The notes under the pieces are model-generated. The model saw only the letters and a list, made by a program, of their open reading frames with translations. It had not been told where the DNA came from and did no database searches. The translations under genes were made by a program, and so were the position numbers. Shown piece after piece: positions 43,567 through 53,328 of a DNA stretch of 64,000 nt (its first letter is position 1; every line of letters begins with the position of its first letter). Origin of the DNA: Pseudoduganella lutea (GTDB lineage: Bacteria > Pseudomonadota > Gammaproteobacteria > Burkholderiales > Burkholderiaceae_D). The stretch lies in contig NZ_CP035913.1 of assembly GCF_004209755.1 (NCBI RefSeq), positions 3,224,001 through 3,288,000 of the forward strand, read 5' to 3'.

Positions 43567-45362
43567 TTCATGGTCTCCGGTGAAGGCATCGTTGTCGATG
43601 CCGGGATATTGCAAAATCGGATGGCTTGCGGGTAGGGGAACACGTCCTCGACGATGCCATCGAGGATGCGCTCCTTGCGGGCTTGCCACCATTGGGGTGT
43701 CAGCAGTTCGGCATGGTGCCGCAGGAAGCTGCGGCGGATGTTCGGGTTACCCAGCAGGAACTGGCCGAACTGTTCGGGGAACACGTCGTGCTTCGCGACC
43801 GGGTACCACGGTTCGGAGGCCATTTCCTCTTCCTCGTTGCGCGCGGCCGGGATCGCGCGGAAATTGCAGTCGGTGATGTACTCGATCTCGTCATAGTCGT
43901 AGAACACCACGCGGCGGTGGCGGGTCACGCCGAAGTTCTTGTACAGCATGTCGCCGGGGAAGATGTTGGCCGCCACCAGGTCGCGGATCGCGTTGCCGTA
44001 TTCCACGACGCCATGCTCCAGCGCGGCCGCGTTGCCGGCTTGCTCGGCCTGCGTGAGCCAGATGTTCAGCGGCGTCATCCGGCGCTCGATGTACAGGTGC
44101 CGGATCACCAGCTGGTCGCCTTCTTCCTCGACCAGCGATGGCGCGTGGTGTTTCAGTTCGGCCAGCAGCGCTTCGGCGAAGCGGGCGCGGGGAAAGGCCA
44201 CATTCGAATACTCCAGCGTGTCCGCCATGCGGCCAACCCGGTCGTGGTTCTTCACGAGCAGGTATTTTTCCTTGACCTGGGCACGGGTGGTGTCCTTCGG
44301 TGGTGGATAGAAATCCTTGATCACCTTGAAGACATAAGGGAACGATGGCAGCGTGAACACCAGCATCACGAGGCCGCGGATGCCGGGCGCGGTCTCGAAC
44401 AGGTCCGACGAATGCTTCAGGTGCTGCAGGAAGTCGCGGTAGAACGCCGTCTTGCCCTGCTTTTGCAGCCCCAGCACGGTATAGAGTTCGCTGCGCGGCT
44501 TGCGCGGCAGCAGGGTGCGCAGGAATTGCACGCAGGCGGACGGCACTTCCATGTCCACCATGAAGTAGGCGCGCGTAAACGAAAACAGGGTCTCGATCTG
44601 TTCCTGCTCCATCAGCACCGTGTCGATCAGCAGCTGACCGGCATGGTCGTGCAGGATCGGCATGGCGAAGGGCAGCTCGCGGTCACCGTTGATGGCCTTG
44701 CCGACGAGATAGGCGGCCTTGTTGCGGAAGAATGGGCTGGACAGTACCTGGCATTGCGCATTCGGTGCCATCTCGGCAAAGAACGGGGCGAGCCGTTCCT
44801 CGACCCGGGCGATGTCGCGCGGCAGGTCGGCGAACGCGGTGGCGAACTGGAAATCGGTGACGATACGGCTCAGCGTGAAGCGCATGCCTTCCGCGCCCGG
44901 GTAATACACGCGGTAGGTCGGCGCCGGTTCCTCCGCATCGATGTACTCGGTGGAGACGACCGGGCGCACGAAGATGAACTCGTTGTTGAAGTAGCGGCGG
45001 TGCAGGATATTGCAGCACACGGAATTGAAGAACGTTTCCGCCAGTTCGGGGCGCTTGTGGCGCGTCAGCAAGCCAATGTAATGCAGCTTCAGCTCGCGCC
45101 ACACGTCGTCGGTCAGGTCTTCCGGTGCGTAGTCGTCTTCCAGCAAGTGCACGCACTCCTGCACGCGGCGGTCGTAGTACCCGATCCGCTCGCGGGCCGC
45201 TTCCTGCGCCACCGCCCATTCCCCCCGCTCGAAATGGCCACGCGCCTCCCGGCTGGCCTGGCGGAACAGGCGATAGTGCTTGTCGAAACCATCGAGGATC
45301 GCGCGGGCGATATCGAACGCGATCTGCGAAGACAGCAGTTTGGGAAAGGCGGGCTGGGTCAT
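43563..45362 (-). CDS. aceK: Isocitrate dehydrogenase kinase/phosphatase
   Basis: AceK, 599 residues, adds or removes the phosphate on isocitrate dehydrogenase and so directs carbon to the glyoxylate bypass. Family landmarks are [20 protein letters not shown] near the start, [20 protein letters not shown] (nucleotide-binding loop), [20 protein letters not shown] and [20 protein letters not shown] near the catalytic Asp. The ATG at 45362 is used; a TTG four codons earlier is possible. It lies unexpectedly between ivd and the thiolase gene, so control of the glyoxylate bypass is tied to acetyl-CoA-yielding catabolism in this operon. Confidence 0.96.
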   Translation of the reverse strand: MTQPAFPKLLSSQIAFDIARAILDGFDKHYRLFRQASREARGHFERGEWAVAQEAARERIGYYDRRVQECVHLLEDDYAPEDLTDDVWRELKLHYIGLLTRHKRPELAETFFNSVCCNILHRRYFNNEFIFVRPVVSTEYIDAEEPAPTYRVYYPGAEGMRFTLSRIVTDFQFATAFADLPRDIARVEERLAPFFAEMAPNAQCQVLSSPFFRNKAAYLVGKAINGDRELPFAMPILHDHAGQLLIDTVLMEQEQIETLFSFTRAYFMVDMEVPSACVQFLRTLLPRKPRSELYTVLGLQKQGKTAFYRDFLQHLKHSSDLFETAPGIRGLVMLVFTLPSFPYVFKVIKDFYPPPKDTTRAQVKEKYLLVKNHDRVGRMADTLEYSNVAFPRARFAEALLAELKHHAPSLVEEEGDQLVIRHLYIERRMTPLNIWLTQAEQAGNAAALEHGVVEYGNAIRDLVAANIFPGDMLYKNFGVTRHRRVVFYDYDEIEYITDCNFRAIPAARNEEEEMASEPWYPVAKHDVFPEQFGQFLLGNPNIRRSFLRHHAELLTPQWWQARKERILDGIVEDVFPYPQAIRFCNIPASTTMPSPETMK

Positions 45363-45385
45363 CGTCGTCGTCAACGGCTCGGTTC

Positions 45386-45483
45386 GTGTCCACCTTAGAG
45401 TCAGGCTCGAAAGTGGACACGGGCTCTACTGTGGCATTGCCAAGCTCGTGTCCGATTTCAGGCCTGGCTCCAAGGTGGACACG
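45386..45483. repeat. Two tandem hairpin repeats between ivd and aceK
   Basis: Unit 1 (45386-45420) pairs GTGTCCACCTT with the AAGTGGACAC arm and is followed by GGGCTC. Unit 2 (45447-45483) pairs CGTGTCC with GGACACG and is followed by GGGCTC again. The shared GTGGACACGGGCTC arm marks them as a repeat family different from the REP pairs at 9125. They lie inside an operon and could lower downstream expression or stabilise upstream mRNA. Confidence 0.7.
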
Positions 45484-45506
45484 GGCTCGGCTGTTGGTGC
45501 TTGCGA

Positions 45507-46691
45507 TTACATGGTTTCCGCGAACAGTTCGCGGCCGATCAGCATGCGGCGGATTTCGCTGGTGCCCGCGCCGATTTCGTAGAGCTTCGCGTCGCGCCAC
45601 AACCGTCCCACGGGATACTCGTTGATGTAGCCGTTGCCGCCCAGCGCCTGGATCGCCTCGCCGGCCATCCACGTGGCCTTTTCGGCGCTGTAGAGGATCG
45701 CGCCGGCGGCGTCCTTGCGCAGCGCGCGCACCTGCTCGGGCGACGTGGCGCGGTCGCAGGCCTGGCCGACGGCATACACATAGGCCTTGCATGCCATCAT
45801 GGTGGAATACATGTCCGCCAGTTTCCCCTGCATCAGCTGGAATTCGCCGATCGCCTGGCCGAACTGCTTGCGGTCGTGCACGTAGGGGACGACGACATCC
45901 ATGCACGCCTGCATGATGCCCAGCGGCCCGCCGGACAGCACGGTGCGCTCGAAGTCGAGGCCGGACATCAGCACGTTCACGCCCTTGCCTTCGCCGCCGA
46001 GCACGTTCTCGACGGGCACCTCGCAATCCTCGAACACCAGTTCGCCCGTGTGCGAGCCGCGCATGCCCAGCTTGTCGAGCTTTTGCGCGATCGAAAAGCC
46101 CTTGAATCCCTTTTCGATCAGGAAGGCGGTCATGCCGCGCGGGCCGGCCGCCAGGTCGGTTTTCGCATAGACGACGAGCGTGTCCGCATCCGGCCCGTTG
46201 GTGATCCACATCTTGGTGCCGTTCAGCACGTAATGGTCGCCTTTGCGGTCGGCACGCAGCTTCATGCTGACGACGTCGGACCCCGCATTCGGCTCGGACA
46301 TCGCCAGCGCGCCGATGTGTTCGCCAGAAATCAGCTTGGGCAGGTACTTGCGCTTTTGTTCTTCGTTGCCGTTGCGCTTGATCTGGTTGACGCACAGGTT
46401 CGAGTGGGCGCCATACGACAGCCCCACCGAGGCCGACGCGCGCGAAATCTCTTCCATCGCCACGATGTGGGCCAGGTAACCCATGCCCGAGCCGCCGTAT
46501 TCCTCGCCCACGGTAATGCCGAGCAGGCCCAGTTCGCCCAGCTTGCGCCACAGGTCCATCGGGAACTGGTCGGTGCGGTCGATGTCCGCCGCGCGGGGGG
46601 CGATTTCCGCTGCGGCGAACTGCTGCACGGCTTCGCGCAGCGCGGCGATGTCTTCGCCATGGTCAAAGGTCAGGCCTGGGAGATGCAGCAT
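45507..46691 (-). CDS. ivd: Isovaleryl-CoA dehydrogenase
   Basis: This 394-residue flavoprotein desaturates isovaleryl-CoA in leucine breakdown. The sequence [20 protein letters not shown] at the start, then [40 protein letters not shown] and [20 protein letters not shown], matches Ivd. The Glu in DFERTVL is the catalytic base characteristic of Ivd; other acyl-CoA dehydrogenases have it near the C-terminus, where this protein has Gly. It is the first gene of the operon, 98 bases from the LiuR regulator gene, with a LiuR-type palindrome between. Confidence 0.95.
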   Translation of the reverse strand: MLHLPGLTFDHGEDIAALREAVQQFAAAEIAPRAADIDRTDQFPMDLWRKLGELGLLGITVGEEYGGSGMGYLAHIVAMEEISRASASVGLSYGAHSNLCVNQIKRNGNEEQKRKYLPKLISGEHIGALAMSEPNAGSDVVSMKLRADRKGDHYVLNGTKMWITNGPDADTLVVYAKTDLAAGPRGMTAFLIEKGFKGFSIAQKLDKLGMRGSHTGELVFEDCEVPVENVLGGEGKGVNVLMSGLDFERTVLSGGPLGIMQACMDVVVPYVHDRKQFGQAIGEFQLMQGKLADMYSTMMACKAYVYAVGQACDRATSPEQVRALRKDAAGAILYSAEKATWMAGEAIQALGGNGYINEYPVGRLWRDAKLYEIGAGTSEIRRMLIGRELFAETM

Positions 46692-46732
46692 GTCGTCCTC
46701 GTCTCTAATTGGAATTAACGAATTATTCGCTA

Positions 46733-46746
46733 TTACGTTAACGTAA
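46733..46746. promoter_or_regulatory. LiuR-type operator in front of ivd
   Basis: TTACGTTAACGTAA is a perfect 14-base palindrome, followed by a further ACGTAAA. It lies about 40 bases upstream of the ivd start and just downstream of the liuR coding end. It resembles the published LiuR motif of gammaproteobacteria and betaproteobacteria (TTACGTnnACGTAA type), and MerR regulators bind such palindromes between the -35 and -10 elements. Confidence 0.75.
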
Positions 46747-46789
46747 ACGTAAAGCGCTGCGCAGGCAAGGGCCTTGTGGGCCCATGAGC

Positions 46790-47215
46790 TCAGCCGTTGG
46801 TCCCCAGCCGTTCGCCACCCAGCTGTTCGCCATTTTCCTGGGCGGCGAGCAAGCGCCGGCACTCGTCCTCGTGCGCGGCGATCTCGGCCAGCGACATTTC
46901 GATATCCTCGCGCTGCTGTTCCAGCGTTTCGCGGTGTTGCGCCAGCACGTTGAGGAAGCGGTGCATCTGCGCCGCCGTATCCTTCGGCGATTCATACATG
47001 TCGACCAGGCTCTTGATCTCGGAGAGCGACAAGCCGAGGCGCTTGCCGCGCAGCGTGAGTTTCAGGCGGGTGCGGTCGCGCGGCGTGTATACGCGGTTGC
47101 GGCCGCCGGCACCTTCGCGCGATGGCGACAGGATGCCCTGGTCTTCATAGAAGCGGATGGCACGGGGCGTGATGTCGAACTCGCGGGCCAGCTCGGTAAT
47201 GGTGTAGGTGGACAT
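46790..47215 (-). CDS. liuR: MerR-family regulator of leucine/isovalerate catabolism (LiuR)
   Basis: This 141-residue MerR regulator has helix-turn-helix [29 protein letters not shown], written here as one run in pieces: [20 protein letters not shown] then [10 protein letters not shown] dimer coiled coil follows ([20 protein letters not shown]). There are no metal-binding Cys residues, consistent with an acyl-CoA or organic ligand sensor. It is the first gene upstream of ivd and carries palindromes on both sides (46733 and 47241), suggesting control of ivd and itself. The name is inferred from context and family. Confidence 0.88.
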   Translation of the reverse strand: MSTYTITELAREFDITPRAIRFYEDQGILSPSREGAGGRNRVYTPRDRTRLKLTLRGKRLGLSLSEIKSLVDMYESPKDTAAQMHRFLNVLAQHRETLEQQREDIEMSLAEIAAHEDECRRLLAAQENGEQLGGERLGTNG

Positions 47216-47240
47216 GGCTTACAATAAGTGTTTCCGTTTA

Positions 47241-47260
47241 CGTTACGTCAATGCGTAACG
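47241..47260. promoter_or_regulatory. Second LiuR-type operator, between liuR and the MBL-fold gene
   Basis: CGTTACG at 47241-47247 and CGTAACG at 47254-47260 form a seven-base inverted repeat with a six-base spacer, preceded by TTTA. It is related to the palindrome before ivd and lies in the 82-base gap between the divergent liuR and MBL-fold genes, so it may serve both. Confidence 0.6.
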
Positions 47261-47297
47261 TCCAAGCATTGTAGCGCACCGCCATCCAGGAGAATCG

Positions 47298-48344
47298 ATG
47301 AACCCGCTCGAAGCCCAGCTTCATTATCCATTCGGCGACATCGTGCCCGCGCCCGGCGACGCCATCGATATCGGGCCCGGCATCCGCTGGCTGCGCCTGC
47401 CGCTGCCGTTCGCGCTGGACCACATCAACCTGTGGCTGCTCGACGATGCGGAAGGCACGCTCACCGTCATCGACTGCGGCGCCGCGACTGAGGACAGCCG
47501 CACCGGCTGGGAACAGGTGATGGCTGGCCATTTCGGCGGCAAGCCGCTGGGCCGCGTGCTTGTCACGCATTGCCACCCCGACCACGTGGGGCTGGCGGAC
47601 TGGCTGTGCACCCGCTGGGATGCACCGTTGGCGATGACGGCCGGCGAATACGGTTTTGCGCGCATGATGGCGGCGGCGCTGCCCGGCGTCGATGGCACGG
47701 GCGCCGTCGAGCATTTCCGGCGGCATGGGCTGGTCGACGCGGACATGCTGGAAAAAATGCAGAGCCGGAAAAATTACTATCCGTCGCTCGTGCCGTCCGT
47801 GCCGACGTCCTATTTCCGCCTGGAGCATGGCCAGCAGGTCGACATCGGCGGCCATGCCTGGCGCGTGATCACGGGCTTTGGCCACTCGCCCGAGCATGCT
47901 TCGCTGTATTGCGAGGCGCTGAACGTGCTGGTCTCCGGCGACATGGTGCTGCCGCGCATTTCCACCAATGTGTCCGTGTTTGCGATCGAGCCGGAAGGCA
48001 ATCCGCTGCAACAATACCTGGATTCGCTGGAACGCTTTGCCGCCCTGCCGGACGATGTGCTGGTGCTCCCCGCGCACGGCAAACCGTTCCGCGGCCTGCA
48101 TACGCGCATCGCCCAGCTGCGCGACCACCATGCCGCCCGGCTGGAAGAAGTGGTCGCGGCCTGCGCGGAGCCGCGTTCGGCCGCCGAAATCGTCCCACTG
48201 ATGTTCCGCCGTCCATTGGACGCCCATATGCTCAGCTTTGCACTCGGCGAAGCGCTCGCCCACCTTCACAAATTGTGGCGAGACGGTATCGTGCGCCGTG
48301 AAACGGATAGTGGCGGCATCATACGATTTCGTACCAACTACTAA
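47298..48344 (+). CDS. MBL-fold metallo-hydrolase
   Basis: A 348-residue metallo-beta-lactamase-fold hydrolase. Zinc ligands are in VLVTHCHPDHVGLADWL (HxHxDH), with the next His in GFGHSPEHASLYCEALNVLV, the Asp in SGDMVLPRIS and a further His in LPAHGKPFRG. The C-terminal part (EIVPLMFRRPLDAHMLSFAL) is of the kind seen in LACTB2-like proteins. A CCAGGAG site precedes the ATG. Divergence from liuR over a shared palindrome suggests a role in the same acyl-CoA pathway, perhaps a thioesterase, but this is inference. Confidence 0.88.
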   Translation: MNPLEAQLHYPFGDIVPAPGDAIDIGPGIRWLRLPLPFALDHINLWLLDDAEGTLTVIDCGAATEDSRTGWEQVMAGHFGGKPLGRVLVTHCHPDHVGLADWLCTRWDAPLAMTAGEYGFARMMAAALPGVDGTGAVEHFRRHGLVDADMLEKMQSRKNYYPSLVPSVPTSYFRLEHGQQVDIGGHAWRVITGFGHSPEHASLYCEALNVLVSGDMVLPRISTNVSVFAIEPEGNPLQQYLDSLERFAALPDDVLVLPAHGKPFRGLHTRIAQLRDHHAARLEEVVAACAEPRSAAEIVPLMFRRPLDAHMLSFALGEALAHLHKLWRDGIVRRETDSGGIIRFRTNY

Positions 48345-48662
48345 TAAAGTAGCCATACGTGTAAATCCTTTACGCAGGGGTGCATGACACAAGCAGATCA
48401 ATAGGGAGTGAGCCTAGCCACTCCTCCGGTTCATGGCATCCACATAGTTGCATAAATTCAAATTTTGTGTCTAGAAAGACAGACAAGGGCGCCAGCAAAT
48501 TGCATGCATCACGCAACAGGTTGCGCGAAAAAGTTGCTTTAGGGCTGGAATAGGTGATTGATTGGAGGTTACAATGTTAATTGTATCCACCCCGATTTTG
48601 TCACAATTGGTCTGAGCACGCTTGAGACTGACATTCAGGTCGTGACATGAAATAGTGCAACT
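48345..48662. other. Intergenic region with two inverted repeats
   Basis: This 318-base stretch is less GC-rich than its surroundings and holds no gene I can support. It contains CGCAAC-AG-GTTGCG (48512-48525) and TACAAT-gtta-ATTGTA (48570-48585), both perfect. The second is a plausible operator for the XRE-type regulator encoded just downstream. Confidence 0.5.
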
Positions 48663-49070
48663 ATGAATTCTTCGAATGAACGCGAAAGCTTTAGCCAGCG
48701 ACTCCAGCAGGCTCTGAAAAATGCTCACTATTCCCCTGACAGTCCCACGCGGCTGGCACGGGAATTCAACATCCGGTTCGAAGGGCGGCCGATCACTGTG
48801 CACGCGGCACGCAAGTGGCTCGTTGGCGAGGCGATTCCCACCCAGGAAAAATTGCGGATGATTGCGCAGTGGCTGGGCGTGCCGGCGGAGTGGTTGCGGT
48901 TTGGTGGGCCGGAAACGGCGGCGCCGGCCAGCGAGGGCGCGAATGGCCTGTCGCGGTTTGAATCGGCCGATGTGAAGCTGATCGCGGACTTGCAGCGGCT
49001 CGATGAGCATCACCGGCAGATTGCACGCGAATTCATCCGCATGCTGGTGCGGGTCAACTACCAGAAATAA
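48663..49070 (+). CDS. XRE-like helix-turn-helix transcriptional regulator
   Basis: A 135-residue protein. Residues about 8-75 form a lambda-repressor-like DNA-binding domain (SFSQRLQQALKNAHYSPDSP, then HAARKWLVGEAIPTQEKLRM and IAQWLGVPAEWLRFGG). The C-terminal tail is a short helical region ending FIRMLVRVNYQK. It resembles small phage-type regulators but no phage gene is near. It may bind the inverted repeats in its own upstream region. Confidence 0.8.
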   Translation: MNSSNERESFSQRLQQALKNAHYSPDSPTRLAREFNIRFEGRPITVHAARKWLVGEAIPTQEKLRMIAQWLGVPAEWLRFGGPETAAPASEGANGLSRFESADVKLIADLQRLDEHHRQIAREFIRMLVRVNYQK

Positions 49071-49086
49071 TGGCGCACGCCGGGAT

Positions 49087-49713
49087 TTACCCGGCCAGGC
49101 CGTTCCAGCGTGGCGTTGCACCGGCAGCCACTTCCAGGCCAACCAGGTCGAGTACCCTGGCCACCGTGTGATCCACGATGTCGTCGATCGTTTGCGGCCG
49201 GTGATAAAACGCCGGCAGCGGCGGGAAGACGATTCCCCCCATTTCCGTGACAGCCGTCATATTGCGCAGGTGCGCCAGGTTGAACGGCGTTTCGCGCACC
49301 ATCAGCACCAGCCGGCGGCGCTCCTTGAGCATCACGTCGGCAGCACGTGCGACCAGGTTGTCGGCCAGGCCGTGGGCCACGGCGGCCAGCGTTTTCATCG
49401 AGCAGGGCGCGATCACCATCGCATCGGTCAGGAATGACCCGCTGGCGATCGATGCGCCCACGTTATGCGCCTTGTGCACGACGTGCGCGAGTGCTTCCAC
49501 TTCGCGCCGGGCCAGGCCCGTTTCCTCGTGCAAAGTAAGCACCGCGGCGTCGGAAATCACCAGGTGCGTCTCGACCTGGAGAGGCGCAACGCCGGGCACC
49601 GAAGGCGTGACGGGCGCATTGAGCGCCCGCAGCGTTTGCAGCAGCCGCACGCCATACACGGCGCCGGTGGCGCCCGTGATGGCGACGACGATGCGCCGCG
49701 GGCGCTGGGCCAT
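49087..49713 (-). CDS. ubiX: Flavin prenyltransferase UbiX
   Basis: UbiX, 208 residues, attaches a dimethylallyl unit to FMN, giving the cofactor of the decarboxylase UbiD in ubiquinone synthesis. Landmarks are [20 protein letters not shown] (FMN phosphate loop), [20 protein letters not shown] and [20 protein letters not shown], the family signature. It is separated from grxD by six bases and probably shares its transcript. Confidence 0.96.
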   Translation of the reverse strand: MAQRPRRIVVAITGATGAVYGVRLLQTLRALNAPVTPSVPGVAPLQVETHLVISDAAVLTLHEETGLARREVEALAHVVHKAHNVGASIASGSFLTDAMVIAPCSMKTLAAVAHGLADNLVARAADVMLKERRRLVLMVRETPFNLAHLRNMTAVTEMGGIVFPPLPAFYHRPQTIDDIVDHTVARVLDLVGLEVAAGATPRWNGLAG

Positions 49714-49719
49714 GCCTGC

Positions 49720-50037
49720 TTAGCCCTGGTTGTCCAGCAGGGACTTCAGCTCGCCCGACTCGTACATCTCGTTCATGATGTCCGAACCGCCGATGAATTC
49801 GCCGCGCACGTACAGCTGCGGGATCGTCGGCCAGTTCGAATATTCCTTGATGCCCTGGCGCACTTCAGGGTCTTCCAGCACGTTGACGGTGGCGATGTTC
49901 TCGACGCCGCAAGCCTTCAGGATCTGGATCGCGCGGCCGGAAAAACCGCACTGCGGGAATTGCGCCGTGCCTTTCATGAACAGCACCACCGGGGTGCCCG
50001 TCACGGTTTCCTTGATCCACTGTTGTACGTCGCTCAT
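49720..50037 (-). CDS. grxD: Monothiol glutaredoxin (Grx4 family)
   Basis: This 105-residue monothiol glutaredoxin has the CGFS motif in [16 protein letters not shown] and the glutathione-binding [20 protein letters not shown]. These proteins bind and pass on [2Fe-2S] clusters with BolA partners. GAGG lies nine bases ahead of the ATG at 50037. It is the upstream gene of the grxD-ubiX pair. Confidence 0.96.
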   Translation of the reverse strand: MSDVQQWIKETVTGTPVVLFMKGTAQFPQCGFSGRAIQILKACGVENIATVNVLEDPEVRQGIKEYSNWPTIPQLYVRGEFIGGSDIMNEMYESGELKSLLDNQG

Positions 50038-50255
50038 AGCTGCCTCAATAAGAAAAATATCGAAAATATCGGAACACCGGCATTTTACAGGGATTCCCGG
50101 CCCCGCTGCAGAAGCGGCCGCGTCGCGGGCACGCGCTACCCCGCCCCGCGGGCAATGCCATCGCACGGTAGCAGTCGTCCTGCGGCACACAGTTGCCTCC
50201 GTGCTACCATAATCCCTTGGTAGCGCTCTCTGAAACTGGACTGGAGGATCGCGGG

Positions 50256-50798
50256 ATGGATGGAGACCGGGGCAACAGGCGGATCAGGAAGATCAAGCTG
50301 GGAGCCGCCTGGCATCCCGAGCGCATCGAACGCTGGCTGGAAAGCCAGTCGGCCCAGGGCCTGCACCTGGAATCGGTGGCACCCTTCGGCATCTACACCT
50401 TCCTGGCCGACCTGCCCGAGCCCCACGACTACCGGATCGACTTTGCATCCACGAGGGAAATCGAAGACCCGCACTATGCCGAGGCGCCCACCGCCGCCGG
50501 CTGGAAGCTGGCCGGCCACTCGATGAGCTGGATGCTGTGGCGGGCGCCGAAAGGGGAAGCACGCGACATCTTTACCCATGCGCCGGCCCGCGTGTCCACT
50601 TACCGGCGCCAGGCCGTGGCGATGCTGATCATTGCCGGCATCCAGGTGCCACCATTGATCAGCGGCACGATGGCGCTGCGCCGGCACGACGAACTGGCCT
50701 GGGCCAGTGTGCTGATCCTGTCTTCGGCCGTGATGTCGCTGGCATTGTATGCGCTGGCCCGCGTGACGGGCCGGCTGCTCAGCGTCAAGGACTCCTGA
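50256..50798 (+). CDS. DUF2812-like membrane protein
   Basis: A 180-residue protein. The N-terminal half ([20 protein letters not shown], then YRIDFA and [20 protein letters not shown]) has the DUF2812 pattern, and two membrane helices follow ([37 protein letters not shown]). The ATG at 50256 has CTGGAGG upstream and is preferred over an upstream ATG. In Gram-positive bacteria such proteins often accompany PadR regulators; none is here. Function unknown. Confidence 0.75.
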   Translation: MDGDRGNRRIRKIKLGAAWHPERIERWLESQSAQGLHLESVAPFGIYTFLADLPEPHDYRIDFASTREIEDPHYAEAPTAAGWKLAGHSMSWMLWRAPKGEARDIFTHAPARVSTYRRQAVAMLIIAGIQVPPLISGTMALRRHDELAWASVLILSSAVMSLALYALARVTGRLLSVKDS

Positions 50799-50827
50799 GC
50801 GCCGGCGGTTTTTCGCGCCGGGTTCCG

Positions 50828-53176
50828 TCAGCCGCGCAGCTTGGCGAACGCGGCCGCCATCGACCCGCCCATCGCCGGCTCGCGCGCCGTGTTCTTCTGC
50901 TGCTGGCCCATGGCGCGGCGGTCGTTGCGGTCGCCCTTTTGTTCCGGCCGCGCGCCTGCCACCGGTGCGCTGTCCGACAGGCGCATCGTGAGGGCGATGC
51001 GCTTGCGCTTCACGTCCACTTCCAGCACCTTCACCTTGACCACCTGGCCGGCTTTCACCACCGTATGGGGATCCTTCACGAAGGTATTCGACAGCGCCGA
51101 GATATGGACCAGGCCATCCTGGTGCACGCCGATGTCGACGAAGGCGCCAAAGGCCGCCACGTTGGTGACCACGCCTTCCAGGATCATGTCCGGCCGCAGG
51201 TCGGCGATCTCTTCCACGCCGTCCTTGAAGGTGGCCGTGGTGAATTCGGGGCGCGGGTCGCGGCCCGGCTTTTCCAGCTCCTTCAGGATATCGGTCACCG
51301 TGGGCACGCCGAACTTGTCATCGGCATACTTTGCCGGCGACAGCGTCTTCAGCACGGCAGCCGCGCCGATCACCGACTTGATGTCCTTTTTAATATCGGC
51401 CAGGATCTTTTCGACGACCGGATACGATTCCGGGTGCACCGCCGAGGCATCGAGCGGATTGTCGCCGTTCATCACGCGCAGGAAGCCGGCGGCCTGTTCG
51501 AACGTCTTGTCGCCCAGCCGCGGCACTTTCTTCAGCGCCGCGCGCGATGTGAACGCGCCTTTCTGGTCGCGGTAGCTGACGATGCTCTGCGCCACGCTGG
51601 CGGACAGGCCCGACACCCGCGCCAGCAGCGGCGCCGACGCGGTATTCACATCCACGCCCACGGCGTTCACGCAATCCTCGACCACGGCGTCGAGCGTGCG
51701 CGCCAGCTGGGTCTGGCTTACGTCGTGCTGGTACTGGCCCACGCCGATCGACTTGGGATCGATCTTGACCAGTTCGGCCAGCGGATCCTGCAGCCGGCGC
51801 GCGATCGAGACGGCGCCGCGCAGCGACACATCCATGTCCGGCAATTCACGCGAGGCGAATTCGGAGGCCGAATACACCGATGCGCCCGCTTCGGAGACGA
51901 CGATCTTCTGGAGCTTGAGCTCTTGATGACGTTTGATGAGGTCTTGCGCCAGCTTGTCCGTTTCCCGCGATGCGGTGCCGTTGCCGATCGAGATCAGCGA
52001 TACATCGTGTTTCGCGGCCAGCTGGCCCAGCACGTGCAGTGTGCCTTCCCAGTCATTGCGCGGCTGGTGCGGATACACGGTGGCGGTATCCACGACCTTG
52101 CCGGTGGCATCGACAACGGCCACTTTCACGCCGGTGCGCAGCCCCGGGTCCAGGCCCATCGTCGCGCGCGGGCCCGCGGGTGCCGCCAGCAGCAGCGCCT
52201 TCAAATTGGTGGCGAACACGCCGATGGCATCGAGCTCGGCCTTCTCGCGCAACGCGCCCATCAGTTCGGTTTCCAGGTACATGAAGCTTTTCACGCGCCA
52301 GGTCCAGCGCACCGTGTCGGCCAGCCACTTGTCGGCCGGGCGGCCGGCGCTGCGGATGCCGAAACGGGCGGCGATGCGGCTTTCGCAGGGATTATGGGGC
52401 GCATCCCATTTCGGTTTTTCCGCTTCGGTGTCGAGGCGCAGCGTCACGTCCAGCACGCCTTCACGGCGGCCGCGCATCAGTGCCAGGGCACGGTGCGACG
52501 GCACGGTGGACAGCGGCTCCGCATAATCGAAGTAATCGGCGAATTTTTCGCCTGCTTCCTGTTTGCCTTCGATAACTTTCGATTCCACTACGCCATGGTC
52601 TTGCACGTATTCGCGCAGGGACTGGACCAGGTTGGCATCTTCGGCAAAGCGCTCCATGAGGATCTGGCGGGCGCCGTCCAGCGCCGCCTTCGTGTCGGCC
52701 ACGCCGGCGTTGTTGCCGTCGGTCGTCGTAAAGGCTTCGCGCAGGAACTTCGTGGCTTCCGCTTCCGGGGTCAGCGCGGGATCGGCCAGCAGGCTGTCCG
52801 CCAAGGGCGCCAGCCCGGCTTCGATGGCGATCTGCGCCTTCGTGCGGCGCTTTTGCTTGTAGGGCAGGTACAGGTCTTCCAGCCGGGTCTTGTCTTCGGC
52901 GTGCAGGACGGCGTCCAGCAGCTCCGGCGTCATCTTGTTCTGTTCGGTGATCGACGCCACGATGCTGGCGCGGCGGTCTTCCAGCTCGCGCAGGTAGCGC
53001 AGGCGCTCTTCAAGCAGGCGCAGCTGGATATCGTCGAGGCCGCCGGTGGCTTCCTTGCGGTAGCGGGCGATGAAGGGGACGGTGGCACCCTCGTCCAGCA
53101 GGGCGATCGCGGCGGCCACCTGGGCCGGCTTGGCGGCCAGCTCGACGGCCAGGCGTTGTTCGATGGAAGGCAGCAT
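50828..53176 (-). CDS. tex: Tex-family RNA-binding transcription accessory protein
   Basis: Tex, 782 residues, binds RNA and polymerase and affects transcription. It begins with the Tex helical part ([20 protein letters not shown]), continues with a YqgF-like RNase H fold ([20 protein letters not shown]), then helix-hairpin-helix repeats ([20 protein letters not shown]) and ends with an S1 domain ([20 protein letters not shown], then [15 protein letters not shown]) plus a basic tail. Length is typical. The gene converges on the DUF2812 gene with 29 bases between them. Confidence 0.97.
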   Translation of the reverse strand: MLPSIEQRLAVELAAKPAQVAAAIALLDEGATVPFIARYRKEATGGLDDIQLRLLEERLRYLRELEDRRASIVASITEQNKMTPELLDAVLHAEDKTRLEDLYLPYKQKRRTKAQIAIEAGLAPLADSLLADPALTPEAEATKFLREAFTTTDGNNAGVADTKAALDGARQILMERFAEDANLVQSLREYVQDHGVVESKVIEGKQEAGEKFADYFDYAEPLSTVPSHRALALMRGRREGVLDVTLRLDTEAEKPKWDAPHNPCESRIAARFGIRSAGRPADKWLADTVRWTWRVKSFMYLETELMGALREKAELDAIGVFATNLKALLLAAPAGPRATMGLDPGLRTGVKVAVVDATGKVVDTATVYPHQPRNDWEGTLHVLGQLAAKHDVSLISIGNGTASRETDKLAQDLIKRHQELKLQKIVVSEAGASVYSASEFASRELPDMDVSLRGAVSIARRLQDPLAELVKIDPKSIGVGQYQHDVSQTQLARTLDAVVEDCVNAVGVDVNTASAPLLARVSGLSASVAQSIVSYRDQKGAFTSRAALKKVPRLGDKTFEQAAGFLRVMNGDNPLDASAVHPESYPVVEKILADIKKDIKSVIGAAAVLKTLSPAKYADDKFGVPTVTDILKELEKPGRDPRPEFTTATFKDGVEEIADLRPDMILEGVVTNVAAFGAFVDIGVHQDGLVHISALSNTFVKDPHTVVKAGQVVKVKVLEVDVKRKRIALTMRLSDSAPVAGARPEQKGDRNDRRAMGQQQKNTAREPAMGGSMAAAFAKLRG

Positions 53177-53328
53177 GTGTTTCTATTCTGAACAGACAAG
53201 CTTTTAATAATACATGACGGCACCGCGCCAGTGGGGAAGCCCGATAAGTTAGAACATATACGAACACAGGAAGGCTGTTGGCGGATAATATTGCATGTTG
53301 CTGTTTTTGAACCGTCTTGAATACACCG

